The notes beneath the pieces are model-generated. The model did not search any database. It was given only the letters and a program-made list of their open reading frames with translations, and was not told the DNA's origin. From Candidatus Roizmanbacteria bacterium (GTDB lineage Bacteria; Patescibacteriota; Microgenomatia; UBA1406; GWC2-37-13), in assembly GCA_016215445.1 (NCBI GenBank), contig JACRJL010000001.1:62001-126000 (forward strand): 64,000 bases of DNA. Reading direction: 5' to 3'. The position numbers were made by a program, and so were the translations under genes. This document shows, one piece after another, positions 28,605 through 37,306 of the stretch (positions are counted from its first letter, which is position 1; each line of letters opens with the position of its first letter).

Positions 28605-28807
28605 TGCCGCAGAGAGGAGTTGAACCTCTACCTCTTGCGAGACACGGTTCTGAACCGTGCGCGCCCGCCTGCCAAAGCCTGTGCCGGAGGGGAGAGTTGA
28701 ACTCCCACGCCCTTGCGAGCACATGGTTCTGAACCATGCTTGTCTGCCATTCCAACACTCCGGCTTTAGGCATTGGCGGGCAGATATGCCAGTTCCGCCA
28801 CTGCGGC
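28605..28807 (-). tRNA. Interrupted tRNA-Leu(CAG): 5' part 28785-28807, 3' part 28605-28663, D-loop insert 28664-28784
   Basis: Acceptor GCCGCAG (28801-28807) pairs perfectly with CTGCGGC (28606-28612); D-arm GCG-GAACTGGCATA-[insert]-CGC; anticodon arm CACGG-TTCAGAA-CCGTG; long variable arm; T-arm AGAGG-TTCAACT-CCTCT. Confidence 0.7.
28682..28764 (-). tRNA. tRNA-Leu(CAG), complete, nested in the D-loop of the outer tRNA-Leu
   Basis: Acceptor GCCGGAG/CTCCGGC; D-arm TTG-GAATGGCAGA-CAA; anticodon arm CATGG-TTCAGAA-CCATG; variable arm; T-arm GGGAG-TTCAACT-CTCCC. Confidence 0.93.
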
Positions 28808-28865
28808 AGCTCCTAATATTATACTATTAAATTTTTGAGTTCTTGTCGTCTGCTATAATCTTTCT

Positions 28866-29549
28866 ATGATTTACGCTCTTTTTGATATTGATGACACAAT
28901 GACTTCGATGCCGGATGGAACAGATAGAAAGACATCGGTTGCTATGTTCAGGCAAGTTTTCGGCGTTGACGCCGATGAAAGCATCGCCAATCCTATCGGA
29001 AAAACCGAGATGATGATAATAAAAGAAGCTATGGAAAAAGTCGGAAAGCCAATAGACAAAGTACCAGATGAAGCGTATAAAGTTTGGGGAGAAAATGTCG
29101 CCAAGGAGCTTCAAAAAAACCCTGGTCGCGTCCTGCCCGGCGTAGTTGAATTATTGGAAGCTTTATCAAAAAACCCGAAAGTAAAACTTGAACTTTTAAC
29201 CGGAAATGCACCAGAGCGAGCCCGAGCAAAGTTAGAATCGACAAAGCTCGATAAATTTTTTATCGACCCAAGTTCCAATGAACTGGTTGGTGCTTTAGGA
29301 AATATGGCATATAAAAGGGAAGAACTAATTGAAGTGATCAAAAAAAAACTCCAACCGGATGACAAATTTATTATTATAGATGATTCATTAATCGGTGCCA
29401 ATATGGTAAAAAAATATCAAGTTTCGTCTATTTTGGTGGCGACAGGAAATGTCAGCGAAGATCGGCTCAAAGAGTTTTCAACTAATGTTTTTCCGGATTT
29501 TGGAGACAACCGCTGGCAAAAAGCCGTTTCAATAATCGAATCCATTTAA
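28866..29549 (+). CDS. HAD-superfamily hydrolase
   Basis: YALFDIDDTMTSMPDG; ELLTGNAPERARAKL; DDKFIIIDDSLIGANM. Confidence 0.85.
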   Translation: MIYALFDIDDTMTSMPDGTDRKTSVAMFRQVFGVDADESIANPIGKTEMMIIKEAMEKVGKPIDKVPDEAYKVWGENVAKELQKNPGRVLPGVVELLEALSKNPKVKLELLTGNAPERARAKLESTKLDKFFIDPSSNELVGALGNMAYKREELIEVIKKKLQPDDKFIIIDDSLIGANMVKKYQVSSILVATGNVSEDRLKEFSTNVFPDFGDNRWQKAVSIIESI

Positions 29550-29558
29550 TCTAAAAAA

Positions 29559-30161
29559 ATGAAAACAAACTGCATTTTATATTTAGTACGCCATGGACAG
29601 ACAGAGTGGAACGTAAGAAAGCTAATCCAAGGTCACAGAGATATTCCCTTGAATGAAAAAGGAAAAGAACAGGCGAGAAAACTGGCTGATGAGTTAAAAG
29701 CAATTAAGTTTGATGCGATATATTCTTCCGACTTGAAAAGGGCGAGCGAAACAGCCGGTTTGATTGCTTCAACTAAAGGGTTAGACGTTCATATTTCTGA
29801 AGACTTACGGGAAAGGGACTTTGGCAAATTTGCCGGACAGTCTTTTGAAGGAAACAGAAATCTGGCTAAATTCATAGATGATCTCGAGAAAAAATCCGGA
29901 AACAAAGAAATAGAGAGCGACGAAAAATTAATGAATCGGTTCGTTGGTTATCTGAAAAAAATAACTCTCGATAACTTTGGCAAAATCATTCTCGTTGTCA
30001 GCCATGCCGGCCCGATGAGGACTTTTTTGATCGAGTTGGGGTGGGGAACCTATGAAAATTTAAATGAAGGTTGCATAAGCAATCTCGCCTATATTAAACT
30101 TCAAAGTAACGGAGAAAAATTTATAGTCAGGGAGACTTTTGGGATAATAAAGACTTTATAA
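29559..30161 (+). CDS. Histidine phosphatase (phosphoglycerate mutase-like) family protein
   Basis: LYLVRHGQTEWNVRKLIQGHRDIPLNEKG; IYSSDLKRASETA; LVVSHAGPMRTF. Confidence 0.95.
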   Translation: MKTNCILYLVRHGQTEWNVRKLIQGHRDIPLNEKGKEQARKLADELKAIKFDAIYSSDLKRASETAGLIASTKGLDVHISEDLRERDFGKFAGQSFEGNRNLAKFIDDLEKKSGNKEIESDEKLMNRFVGYLKKITLDNFGKIILVVSHAGPMRTFLIELGWGTYENLNEGCISNLAYIKLQSNGEKFIVRETFGIIKTL

Positions 30162-30753
30162 TTTCTTCGGCTTCTTTTAGATAGTCGTTTTTTGCTTTAT
30201 AAGAGTTTTCGATTGATATTTTTGGAAAAGGTACTTTCTTGTAACAATCAAACCAAAACGGATAGATTGCTTCCATGATTTTTTTATACTCATTAAGGTG
30301 TTTATCAATGATAGTTTTATCGTTGACACCTTTTTCGAGAATTCTTTTTAAATACATTGATTTTCTTCTTTCAAAGCAAACTTCAAGATCGGTTTTAATA
30401 AAGAATACATAAGGTTTTAAACCCTGATGAGCCTGCAGATATTCTCCAAAATAGCGATCAGCTAGTTTTTTATAAAGAAAGTAACGGGCGTAAACATAAT
30501 GAAAAATGCCGCTTTCAAGAATAACGGTGTCTTTTTTTCTATCGATTTTTTCAATGTTGTCGATGTCCCCGTTAAGAATTCTTTCTTCGAGGTCAGCATT
30601 AGTATTGACGGCGCCAAAGTTTTTTTTCCCTGTAATAGTCCTCGGATTAACTTCATCGACAAAATACCAATCTTTATGTTTTTTCTTTAAATAATTTAGG
30701 GTAGTGGTTTTTCCAGAAGATTGTGGACCGGCAATGATAATCAATTTCGACAT
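30127..30753 (-). CDS. P-loop AAA-type ATPase/kinase-like protein
   Basis: LIIIAGPQSSGKTTTLNYLKKK; FIKTDLEVCFERRKSMYLKRIL. Confidence 0.75.
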   Translation of the reverse strand: MSKLIIIAGPQSSGKTTTLNYLKKKHKDWYFVDEVNPRTITGKKNFGAVNTNADLEERILNGDIDNIEKIDRKKDTVILESGIFHYVYARYFLYKKLADRYFGEYLQAHQGLKPYVFFIKTDLEVCFERRKSMYLKRILEKGVNDKTIIDKHLNEYKKIMEAIYPFWFDCYKKVPFPKISIENSYKAKNDYLKEAEEIIKSLLSQKSP

Positions 30754-30771
30754 CTTGTATAATTATAACTG

Positions 30772-31776
30772 ATGAAATACTATCCGCAATCAGATCAAAT
30801 TTTGCAAGAGATCAAAAAAGCCAATAGCATATTGTTAAATGCACACCGTAATCCTGATCTTGATTCGATCGGCTCGTCAACCGTGATGTATAAAGTTTTG
30901 AAAGACATGGGTAAAAAAGTAAAAATAGTCTGCACCCACCAGGTTCCAAAAGAGTTTTTTTTCATAAGAAATGCCTCTCAAATCGAAAAGATCGATTTTA
31001 AATCATATGATTTTAAATCATATGATTTGTTTATTGTTCTTGATTCTGGGAGCTACGATATAGTTACAGGCAGTAAAGAAGTTTTATTGCCAAAAATGGA
31101 AAAGATTGTTATTGATCATCACCGAAGCAATTTATTTACTGACGTGAATATAAGACTCTTTGAAGAAAGAGCCAGCGCCACTTGCGAAATGGTTTATAAG
31201 TTATTATCGGACTGGAATATAAATATCGATCAAGATATGGCAACAGCACTTTTTTCCGGGATTGCCGGCGATACAGTATTTCTTCGTTATACAGAAAATA
31301 CCAAAGAAACTTACAGAATTATCGGAGACCTGATCGAAAAAGGAGCCGACAAAAATCTTTTGGTGGAAAAAATGTTTAATAACTATCAATTTCTTTCGGT
31401 AAAACTGGTGGGTGAGTTTTTGAGGAATATGACAAGGGAAGAAAATTTTGTCTGGTCGGCTGTTGATTATGAAACTTTTGAAAAATACGGCAAACCAAAA
31501 GGAATCAGAGAATTGACAGCAGATTTATTTTTTCAAAGCGTCAATGGCGCTAAATTTGGATTAGCTCTTCTTGAGGAAGAAAAAGGAAAAATCTTTATGA
31601 GTTTTCGCTCTATAAAAGATACGGACGTTTCTAAAATTGCAAGGACAGTTGGAGGTGGAGGGCACAAAAACGCCGCCGGAGGAAAAATGAACGGTGAATT
31701 CAGAAAAATCGTCAAAGAAATTGTTGACAAGGTTAGCCGTTTGCCTGCAGTCTACTTTTCGGCAAAATCAATCTAG
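30772..31776 (+). CDS. DHH/DHHA1 family phosphoesterase (NrnA-like)
   Basis: LNAHRNPDLDSIGSS; KIVIDHHRSN; IARTVGGGGHKNAAGGKM. Confidence 0.93.
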   Translation: MKYYPQSDQILQEIKKANSILLNAHRNPDLDSIGSSTVMYKVLKDMGKKVKIVCTHQVPKEFFFIRNASQIEKIDFKSYDFKSYDLFIVLDSGSYDIVTGSKEVLLPKMEKIVIDHHRSNLFTDVNIRLFEERASATCEMVYKLLSDWNINIDQDMATALFSGIAGDTVFLRYTENTKETYRIIGDLIEKGADKNLLVEKMFNNYQFLSVKLVGEFLRNMTREENFVWSAVDYETFEKYGKPKGIRELTADLFFQSVNGAKFGLALLEEEKGKIFMSFRSIKDTDVSKIARTVGGGGHKNAAGGKMNGEFRKIVKEIVDKVSRLPAVYFSAKSI

Positions 31777-32002
31777 ATTTACATAAACCGCATTGGCCAT
31801 AATATGCCGTTGCCTTTGATAAGTTTCTTTCGTCGAACCTATCAATAATAAATCGCACACCTAATTTGACTTGGTTACCTTTAGGTCGACATATTTTGCC
31901 GTCTGGTGTTTGATGAGGTGAAAATACATACATATTACCGATGCAGTCAAGAAAAGCCGCCACTTCCTGCTCGATTTGATATGGGTTAGCTTTATGCTCC
32001 AT
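31733..32002 (-). CDS. Small hypothetical protein with CxxC; tentative
   Basis: 89-aa ORF with YYGQCGLCKSRLIL; overlaps the 3' end of the convergent DHH gene by 44 nt. Confidence 0.35.
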   Translation of the reverse strand: MEHKANPYQIEQEVAAFLDCIGNMYVFSPHQTPDGKICRPKGNQVKLGVRFIIDRFDERNLSKATAYYGQCGLCKSRLILPKSRLQANG

Positions 32003-32137
32003 CTTGGTATTTTATCACTTTAAATCTTAATTTAAAATATATAAGTTGCGGACGTAAAATTTTCGCCTATTTAAATACTATTGAAATAAAAGATTTTTTC
32101 AGCAATAATTAAGAAAGTTATAATTTTTATTATATAA

Positions 32138-32554
32138 ATGGCTAAAAGATCAAGCAGAAATTTGGATATACATCACCCTAAAATGGTGAAGACAGTTTTC
32201 ATTCTTACCTCGTTAGCAATTTTGGCTTTTCTTGCTCTCATTGTCAAAACTACCAGTTTCAAAAGCGAACCAAAAGCTTCAGAATCAAGTAGTAATATAG
32301 TTTTTGAAAGTAACGGGGTATCATGTTGGAAACTCTATAAAGGTAGAGACTATATTGGTTGTGATAGTGTATGTGGTTCTAAGAAGTTAAGTTTTAAGTT
32401 TAAATTTGTAAGTACCTATTTTGCAGGTCCGGTTTGCGGATACGATAAATTTAGAAAACCTTTGTATCCTAATTATTCACCTTTAGATATAAAAGGTATT
32501 TTGAATAGGCCAGTTATTATTAAAACGAGATATTGTTGTGTTTCGTCAAACTAA
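32138..32554 (+). CDS. Small secreted/membrane-anchored Cys-containing protein
   Basis: N-terminal TM and six or more cysteines in the extracytoplasmic part. Confidence 0.55.
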   Translation: MAKRSSRNLDIHHPKMVKTVFILTSLAILAFLALIVKTTSFKSEPKASESSSNIVFESNGVSCWKLYKGRDYIGCDSVCGSKKLSFKFKFVSTYFAGPVCGYDKFRKPLYPNYSPLDIKGILNRPVIIKTRYCCVSSN

Positions 32555-32914
32555 CCTTTTAACAACTTTTTCCACTTCTCTGTCGTTGATTTCGTGATGC
32601 GGGCCGCGGTGTGAGAGTAAAGCTCCGGAAAATGTCTTTGGTATGTGCATCAGCTCATGGATCAACGTCTTCAACCTTTCCCGTTCTGGTAATTTATCGA
32701 ATTTCTTGGCATTAACCTCGATGATATAATGCGGTTCGAGGCCGGCGACTTCGCTAAAAAGTTTTGCCATTCCCCATATCCTTGCATAAGCTCTGGTTTT
32801 GGCATCAAAGCTACGGATACAGTGAATATTATTAATTTTTATGTGACTATAGTTTAGTTCTTTAACCAAAATTCTTATCTGTCTTTTTATTTCCGGAGCG
32901 CTTTTATAATTCAT
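32546..32914 (-). CDS. Putative zinc metallopeptidase
   Basis: TLIHELMHIPKTFSGALLSHRGPHHEI (HExxH plus downstream His). Confidence 0.7.
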   Translation of the reverse strand: MNYKSAPEIKRQIRILVKELNYSHIKINNIHCIRSFDAKTRAYARIWGMAKLFSEVAGLEPHYIIEVNAKKFDKLPERERLKTLIHELMHIPKTFSGALLSHRGPHHEINDREVEKVVKRLV

Positions 32915-33440
32915 AGACTAGTTTTTTGTCAAAACCATATTTAACAAGCATTTTTTTTGCCGTTGATTTGCTTTTAAAGACTTTTAGAAATGCCAGATAG
33001 GTCTCTTTTAATTCGTAAGGATAGATGATCCAGTCGTCTATAATTTTTAGGTAAAAATCAGGTTTCGGATCACTGAAAGATCTGATAATTGGGGCAAGAG
33101 TGAAGTATTTTTTTATATTTAACGAACGTAAATAATTCTTTATAATCTTGAGGGTTTTTCCCGTATCATCAATCTCATCAACGACCAAAAGTCTCTCGTT
33201 TTTCAGTTTAGCCGGCGTCTCCGTAATTTTAACTTCCTTTTGTTGTTTCAAGTCTTGGTAGGAGACGACTGTTAAATGTGAGACGGGTAAATTTCCCAAA
33301 AGGTCGGAAAACATCCGCGCCCAGACAAGCCCTCCGCGGGAGATACAAAGGATCCTGTCGAATTTATACTTATTTATTTTTTTTGCCAGTTTAAAGCAGT
33401 CTTGTTCAAGTTCTTCCCAGGAGACTTTGTAGAATTTCAT
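32904..33440 (-). CDS. Phosphoribosyltransferase-family protein
   Basis: FDRILCISRGGLVWARMFSDLL; LLVVDEIDDTGKTLKIIKNYL PRPP-binding motif. Confidence 0.9.
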   Translation of the reverse strand: MKFYKVSWEELEQDCFKLAKKINKYKFDRILCISRGGLVWARMFSDLLGNLPVSHLTVVSYQDLKQQKEVKITETPAKLKNERLLVVDEIDDTGKTLKIIKNYLRSLNIKKYFTLAPIIRSFSDPKPDFYLKIIDDWIIYPYELKETYLAFLKVFKSKSTAKKMLVKYGFDKKLVYEL

Positions 33441-33463
33441 TGAAATATGATACTATATTATCA

Positions 33464-35122
33464 ATGAAAAAAGCCATCATAGGTCTTCTTTTATTTTTTT
33501 TATTTGTTTTTAACGTCAACGCCGAGGAAATCAAAGATTTTGATTCACAAATTAACATCAATAAAGACGGGACAGTCGATATCAAAGAAACCATAACTTA
33601 TGATTTTGGTAATTTATTCAAACATGGTATTTTCCGGACAATACCGTACATAAAAACTAATAAAGATGGTAAAAAATTCCAATTGGTATTCGATAATTTT
33701 TCAGTGACTGACGAGTCGGGGATGCCATATCAATACAGCCAAACTACTGAAAATAATGACTTAAGATTAAAAATCGGCGACCCAAATCGCACAATCAGCG
33801 GATCTCACACTTACATCATAGACTACAAAGTTTCCGGCGCTTTGACTTATTTTTCCGACCACGACGAGCTTTATTGGAATATTACCGGCAATGATTGGGA
33901 AGTTCCGATCGTCAGAGCGACAAGTAAGATCATCTTACCGCCGCAAATAAAAGAGGATGAAATAAACGGAAAATGTTACATCGGGGAGTCCGGTTCGACA
34001 GAAACGGACTGTGAAATCCAAAAAAATAAAAATAGTATAAAGTTTGATACAGTAAATGAGTTATCTATTACAGAAGGTTTGACTGTTGTTGTAGGTTTTC
34101 CGATAGACGTTATTAACGTGTTGGAACCTAAACCGTATACGGAGTTTAAGGACAGTCTGATGGGGAAGTTCGTGATGTTATTGATGAGTCTCATTGGACT
34201 TATTTGGTATGGTCTACTCCCGTTTTATATCATCTATAGATGGTTTAAAACCGGCCGGGATCCCAAAGGAACTGTTGGAGTGACAACTGCCTGGTTTGAT
34301 CCGCCAAAAACCCCTGATAATAAAAGATCCTTAACTCCTGGCGAGGTTGGTACTTTGGGTGACGAAACAGTCGATTTGAAGGACATTTCGGCAACAATTA
34401 TAGATTTGGCCAGGCGAGGTTATCTGAAAATTGAGGAAAGGAAAAAAAACGATTTTTATCTTATTAATCTTGGAAACAGTAAACCACTTTTTTCTTTTGA
34501 ACGGTTATTGATTGACAAATTTTTTAAGAACAAAACTGAAATTAGATTAAAAGATGAACATCTATATGAGGAAGTCGAGGAAATTAAAAAGAATCTTTAT
34601 CAGATCGTGGTTGATGAGAAACTATTTTCCCAAAACCCGGAAACAACCAGGACAATCTATTATGTAATCGCCTTGGTAGCGCTATTTACAGGTAATCTTC
34701 CTCTGGCTTTTGTTTCTTTTATTTTCGGTCGGGCGATGCCGAAGAAAACAGTCGAAGGAGTCAATGCTTTTAATATATCAAAGTCCTTAAAAAACTTCTT
34801 GACTTCGCAGGAAAGACAAATGAAATTTCAAGCAGACAAACAAATGATGTTTGAAAAATTGTTGCCATATGCAGTGGTTTTCGGCGTTGAAAAAGTCTGG
34901 GCAAAGCGGTTTGAAAATTTGAATTTAAGACAACCTGATTGGTACCAGGGATATTTGAGCGGGCATTTCAACAGCTATATATTTGTGAACAGCCTTTCTT
35001 CTTCAATGGGTAGTTTCCGGTCTGCTGCGACTCCAACTCGCAGCTCCTCTGGTTTTTCTTCCGGCTTCAGTGGTGGATCCTCAGGTGGAGGTGGAGGTGG
35101 TGGAGGCGGAGGATCGTGGTGA
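33464..35122 (+). CDS. DUF2207-like membrane protein with Gly-rich C-terminus
   Basis: Signal peptide; SQININKDGTVDIKETITYDFGNLFKHGIFRTIPY; ends SGGSSGGGGGGGGGGSW. Confidence 0.85.
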   Translation: MKKAIIGLLLFFLFVFNVNAEEIKDFDSQININKDGTVDIKETITYDFGNLFKHGIFRTIPYIKTNKDGKKFQLVFDNFSVTDESGMPYQYSQTTENNDLRLKIGDPNRTISGSHTYIIDYKVSGALTYFSDHDELYWNITGNDWEVPIVRATSKIILPPQIKEDEINGKCYIGESGSTETDCEIQKNKNSIKFDTVNELSITEGLTVVVGFPIDVINVLEPKPYTEFKDSLMGKFVMLLMSLIGLIWYGLLPFYIIYRWFKTGRDPKGTVGVTTAWFDPPKTPDNKRSLTPGEVGTLGDETVDLKDISATIIDLARRGYLKIEERKKNDFYLINLGNSKPLFSFERLLIDKFFKNKTEIRLKDEHLYEEVEEIKKNLYQIVVDEKLFSQNPETTRTIYYVIALVALFTGNLPLAFVSFIFGRAMPKKTVEGVNAFNISKSLKNFLTSQERQMKFQADKQMMFEKLLPYAVVFGVEKVWAKRFENLNLRQPDWYQGYLSGHFNSYIFVNSLSSSMGSFRSAATPTRSSSGFSSGFSGGSSGGGGGGGGGGSW

Positions 35123-35189
35123 AGAGATTCTTCTACGAGTAAAAAATTGACTATAGGACTAAATTTAGGTATAATTTATAGATATTTTA

Positions 35190-37106
35190 ATGAAAAATAT
35201 GCCTGAAAATCTATTGCTTGCCAACTATATTCCGTCCTTAATGAATAGAGTAGTTAAAGATTCAACTGCTGCTTTCAGGAAACTCTACTTTCCAAATGGA
35301 CCAAAAACAATAGACCAAGATTTCTTGAGATATCTTACAGAAGATTTGTTTCCGATATTAAGTAGGGAAAGGGGTTATGATGAGAAGGGAGTGACGAATT
35401 TGGTTCTTTATGCCGGCCCTAGGCTTCCTCAAGAAGTTTTTTCTAGCAAGCATGATGTTATCTTAAAATTTGAGGACGACCCGAGTTTTTTTGTTGACGA
35501 AAAAGGTCTCAAACCAGGCGTAAAAACTGCCCCGTCACGAAGTCGTTGGTACAAGGCTGAAACAGTACAAGACGAAGAACACCCCGAATTAAAAAAAACC
35601 CAGATAACTATTCACGCCCAAAGTCAAACAGCTGTTCTTGAAACACTTGTTCACTTATCAGTGGTTGAGAGGGTAAGAGACGAAGTCAAAAAGCTTATTA
35701 TGCAGAATCGTTTAACAGATCAATCAATGACTTTTCTTTGGAATATACTTGGTTTATTGATTAAAGATAAAAGTGATAGAGTCCCTAAAACAAATGTTTG
35801 GGCGGCGAGGAAAATAGAAGTTGCACCACTTGAAAAACCGATCAACTGGGAGGATCTCGTTTCCATTGGTGAGAGGTCTTCAAAAACAGCTTTAGCTTTT
35901 GCCGAACAGGCTCATTCATTTTTAGAAGAAAATAAAAATTTCCCCACAATGTTACTTTTTTCCAATGACTACTCCTTACCGAATATACTTTCTCACCATC
36001 TACTCAATAAAAAATCTGGCGAAATTTCAGTCAGAGAGCACATAATAAATAGAGCTCTTTTAGCCTGGAATAATTATAAAGATGAAATTAAAGTTATTAG
36101 AGGAAGGAAAAAAAATAAAATCAGAGTCAAGACAACGCTTGAAGCTTTGGGTGAGTCTTTAAGTTGTCTCAAGATGTATAAAAAAGAAAGTGATGTGAAA
36201 GAAATTAGCCCTGAATTTCAATTTATTATTGATAATATGATTATTTTTGATTTAACTAGGAAGGACAATGGTGATTTCGGGGATAAGGTAATTGACACTT
36301 TTGTTAGGGATTTTAGAGATCCAAGGAAGATGGAGGACTTGGGGATAGAAACTGCTGTTGAAAAAAATAAGTCACCGACGGCCGATCCACTTTATTATAT
36401 TGATTTTTCAAAAACGAAAGACGAGGTTATAGACGGCTTAAATCCTATATTGAAAAACGCTATAAGAAAGCTCAAGGAAAAAAGGTTAGCGGCCTTTTTT
36501 TTAGCTTATGCTCCTGGTGATTTGACCTACTCAATAATTAAGGAAATGACAAAAAAAATTAGATCGATTACTTCAATAGGCGAGGTAGGTAAGGTTGCTC
36601 AACTTGTTTTTGGTACGGATCAAAGGGAAATAAATGAAATTGGTCAGTTAGTTCTACCTAAAAAAACTTTTTCTTCAACCGGGCCGGTTAAAGTTGAAAT
36701 CTACCAAAACAGGGTAGAAGATCGTCATATACACCCTTTTGAAAAACGTAGGAGAGTAAGGAAAACAACTTTGATGCAAGTTCCAACCGTTATTCTGCAA
36801 GATAGGTTTGAGATGATAGATTTGGTTAGAAAACTGTTTCATGAAAATTTAAGTAGACAAAATATCACTTTGAATATGGAGGTAGAATCTTTCAAAAATG
36901 CCAGAAGTCTGGGTCTAGATATTTTTGAAGCTGACTATCTTTCCGACCACGCTATCCCATCCCATTTAATTAAAGAATTCGCTGGTACGGGCAAAGAAAA
37001 ACTTTTTCAACAGATCACCAGGTCTCTTGACCGCAAGGGTAGGCACGGTGTCCATGCGGCAACTGCGGCAGTCATTCTCGCTTTTGCTGATTCAATAAAA
37101 AACTAA
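35190..37106 (+). CDS. Large hypothetical protein (638 aa), no recognised domain
   Basis: Long intact ORF, sensible codon use, no motif identified by eye. Confidence 0.75.
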   Translation: MKNMPENLLLANYIPSLMNRVVKDSTAAFRKLYFPNGPKTIDQDFLRYLTEDLFPILSRERGYDEKGVTNLVLYAGPRLPQEVFSSKHDVILKFEDDPSFFVDEKGLKPGVKTAPSRSRWYKAETVQDEEHPELKKTQITIHAQSQTAVLETLVHLSVVERVRDEVKKLIMQNRLTDQSMTFLWNILGLLIKDKSDRVPKTNVWAARKIEVAPLEKPINWEDLVSIGERSSKTALAFAEQAHSFLEENKNFPTMLLFSNDYSLPNILSHHLLNKKSGEISVREHIINRALLAWNNYKDEIKVIRGRKKNKIRVKTTLEALGESLSCLKMYKKESDVKEISPEFQFIIDNMIIFDLTRKDNGDFGDKVIDTFVRDFRDPRKMEDLGIETAVEKNKSPTADPLYYIDFSKTKDEVIDGLNPILKNAIRKLKEKRLAAFFLAYAPGDLTYSIIKEMTKKIRSITSIGEVGKVAQLVFGTDQREINEIGQLVLPKKTFSSTGPVKVEIYQNRVEDRHIHPFEKRRRVRKTTLMQVPTVILQDRFEMIDLVRKLFHENLSRQNITLNMEVESFKNARSLGLDIFEADYLSDHAIPSHLIKEFAGTGKEKLFQQITRSLDRKGRHGVHAATAAVILAFADSIKN

Positions 37107-37120
37107 TCTTTAAAGGATTT

Positions 37121-37194
37121 TGGCAGGGGTGGAGAGAATCGAACTCCCATCAAAGGTTTTGGAGACCTCTATTCTACCATTGAACTACACCCCC
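37121..37194 (-). tRNA. tRNA-Trp(CCA)
   Basis: Acceptor GGGGGTG/CACCCCT; anticodon loop CTCCAAA; T-arm GGGAG-TTCGATT-CTCTC-like; 3' CCA encoded. Confidence 0.9.
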
Positions 37195-37195
37195 T

Positions 37196-37270
37196 TGGTG
37201 TTCTCGGGCAGAATTGAACTGCCATCTAAGGTTCCGCAAACCTTCATTCTATCCGTTGAACTACGAGAAC
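37196..37270 (-). tRNA. tRNA-Arg(GCG)
   Basis: Acceptor GTTCTCG/CGAGAAC; anticodon arm AAGGT-TTGCGGA-ACCTT; T-arm GGCAG-TTCAATT-CTGCC; 3' CCA encoded. Confidence 0.92.
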
Positions 37271-37306
37271 TTAAGTATATTTTATCACAAAGACGACTGT
37301 TAGGTT

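Noticed and set aside
28605-28689. Outer tRNA-Leu read as a contiguous tRNA beginning GGCACAG just after the inner tRNA
   Set aside because: That acceptor matches CTGCGGC at only 5 of 7 positions and lacks a D-arm 5' strand, whereas 28801-28807 gives a perfect 7-bp match with a proper D-arm start.
28564-28773. 69-aa ORF across the tRNA-Ser/Leu region
   Set aside because: Entirely made of tRNA sequence; not a protein gene.
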